From contig NZ_FXYA01000204.1 of NCBI RefSeq assembly GCF_900184965.1, positions 62,001 to 126,000 on the forward strand: 64,000 nucleotides of DNA, given 5' to 3'. How positions within the stretch are numbered: the first letter of the stretch is position 1; each line of letters opens with the position of its first letter. The position numbers were made by a program, and so were the translations under genes. Shown one piece after another: positions 63,250-64,000 of this stretch. The stretch comes from Akkermansia muciniphila. GTDB lineage: Bacteria > Verrucomicrobiota > Verrucomicrobiia > Verrucomicrobiales > Akkermansiaceae. Under the pieces are notes generated by a model. The model did no database searches, was not told where the DNA came from, and saw nothing but the letters and a program-made list of their open reading frames with translations.

Positions 63250-64000
63250 CTATTTTTTCTTGCTCAGTGTTGTTTGTTCTCCAGTAGCTTTGTTGGCAAT
63301 GGTTACGGTCTGTGTAGCATTATCAACGGTTTTCAGCGTGTAGAGCTGTTTGGCGTCTCCCGGAATCCGGAAGTCGGAACCTTCCTCTACTTCAAAGCTG
63401 GTATCCCGTTCAGGGCCGGCGGTGATAGTAAGGTTTACTTTCTTATCAATGATTGGAATGACGTATTTTGTTCCGCGCCTGATGGTGTAGGTTTGTCCGT
63501 TTTTGGTCGGCTTCAAATCCTTGACGACGGCTTCCTCGTCCGTTTCCACCATGTCCAGGCTGGGATTTTTGAATTCCTTTTTAACAACGCTGACAAGCTC
63601 GAACCTGGGTTCGTCTTTTGTATTCTTGCGGGCGCCGAACTTGCCGTTGGTCTGGACAATGTTTTTCCAAATTTCCTGTTTGGCGCGGTTCATGCCCTTA
63701 AAAGTAAAGTCATTGCCGTCCGCCTGGGTGAAAGCCAGGTAGAAACCGAACTGCTTGATTTCGTCGACAAAAAGCTTGTTGACCAGGGACGGATGGCTGT
63801 TCGGGTCATTGGGATGGGTTTTTGCCGCATATTCCTCCTCCACCGTGAAACCGTCGTTGTCAGGGTCCCGGGTCAGAACGTCCGAGTAAACGAATTCATT
63901 TTCCAGTCCGTTGTCCAGGAACCATTTGTTCGGAATGTTGCCATGGATAGGAGGGCCGGAGATGATGTCAAAGGGTTCCATTTCTCCCTCCTTAATCCAG
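63250..64000 (-). CDS. Amuc_1099-like pilus-locus protein (5' truncated)
   Basis: The open frame runs off the right end of the window, so the N-terminus, probably with a membrane anchor, is missing. At least 250 residues are present: an EF-hand/thrombospondin type 3-like acidic turn [13 protein letters not shown], then NDPNSHP, a mixed alpha/beta section and a C-terminal part rich in Lys and Thr. It lies 71 bp upstream of the secretin gene on the same strand. The order and sequence match what I recall of Amuc_1099; the Amuc_1100 gene would be the next gene beyond the window edge. Confidence 0.8.
   Translation of the reverse strand, partial: WIKEGEMEPFDIISGPPIHGNIPNKWFLDNGLENEFVYSDVLTRDPDNDGFTVEEEYAAKTHPNDPNSHPSLVNKLFVDEIKQFGFYLAFTQADGNDFTFKGMNRAKQEIWKNIVQTNGKFGARKNTKDEPRFELVSVVKKEFKNPSLDMVETDEEAVVKDLKPTKNGQTYTIRRGTKYVIPIIDKKVNLTITAGPERDTSFEVEEGSDFRIPGDAKQLYTLKTVDNATQTVTIANKATGEQTTLSKKK

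Overview
The window is a contiguous chromosomal stretch of an Akkermansia species (Verrucomicrobiota), most likely A. muciniphila or a close relative. The strongest marker is at the right edge. A large TPR-containing secretin is followed upstream by a gene whose product resembles Amuc_1099, the order I recall for the Amuc_1098-1102 type IV pilus-like locus next to the Amuc_1100 gene. The assignment rests on recalled protein features, not on an alignment. Almost no gene in the window has a Shine-Dalgarno sequence. I see no insertion sequence, prophage, CRISPR array, rRNA gene or replication origin.

Layout. 1-4.3 kb: translation block read leftwards, tRNA-Thr, tuf, tRNA-Trp, secE, nusG, rplK, rplA, rplJ, with rplL expected just outside. 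4.3-9 kb: tsaD, clpX, clpP and tig (quality control). 9.2-14.7 kb, rightward: bamA, a coiled-coil membrane protein, metF, a TPR membrane protein and a small lipoprotein. 14.8-22.1 kb, leftward: a heavy-metal RND efflux system (outer-membrane factor, His/Cys-repeat adaptor, pump), a TetR regulator downstream and a small Cys/His membrane protein upstream. 22.2-26.4 kb: ankyrin protein, POT/MFS transporter and two hypothetical proteins. 26.5-30.1 kb: an ArsR-methyltransferase fusion regulator divergent from metK-ahcY, a SAM-cycle unit. 30.9-36.2 kb: three glycan-related genes and a secreted Cys-type sulfatase. 36.3-43.2 kb: recQ, then a leftward operon nadB, DPBB-like protein and two glycosyltransferases.

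43.3-56 kb: an rRNA methylase, a phosphoesterase, then an iron-handling region: a DtxR-family regulator, a 63-residue Cys-rich protein, a porin, and the feoA-feoA-feoB operon ending in a 56-residue FeoB-associated Cys-rich protein. These are followed by a triheme cytochrome c peroxidase, lipA, tadA and a ROK kinase. 56.2-64 kb: a P1B ATPase, rho, coaE, the secretin and a truncated Amuc_1099-like gene.

The main new observation is a recurring operator, TTAG-N6-CTAA (one copy is a wider overlapping form). It occurs at the DtxR-family gene, the Cys-rich protein, the feo operon and the P1B ATPase, and at a leftward promoter next to the regulator that may drive an unannotated short transcript. At three of these promoters the right half of the operator forms the -10 element of a TTGnnn-N17-TAACTT promoter. 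Together they look like a metal-responsive regulon inside this window.
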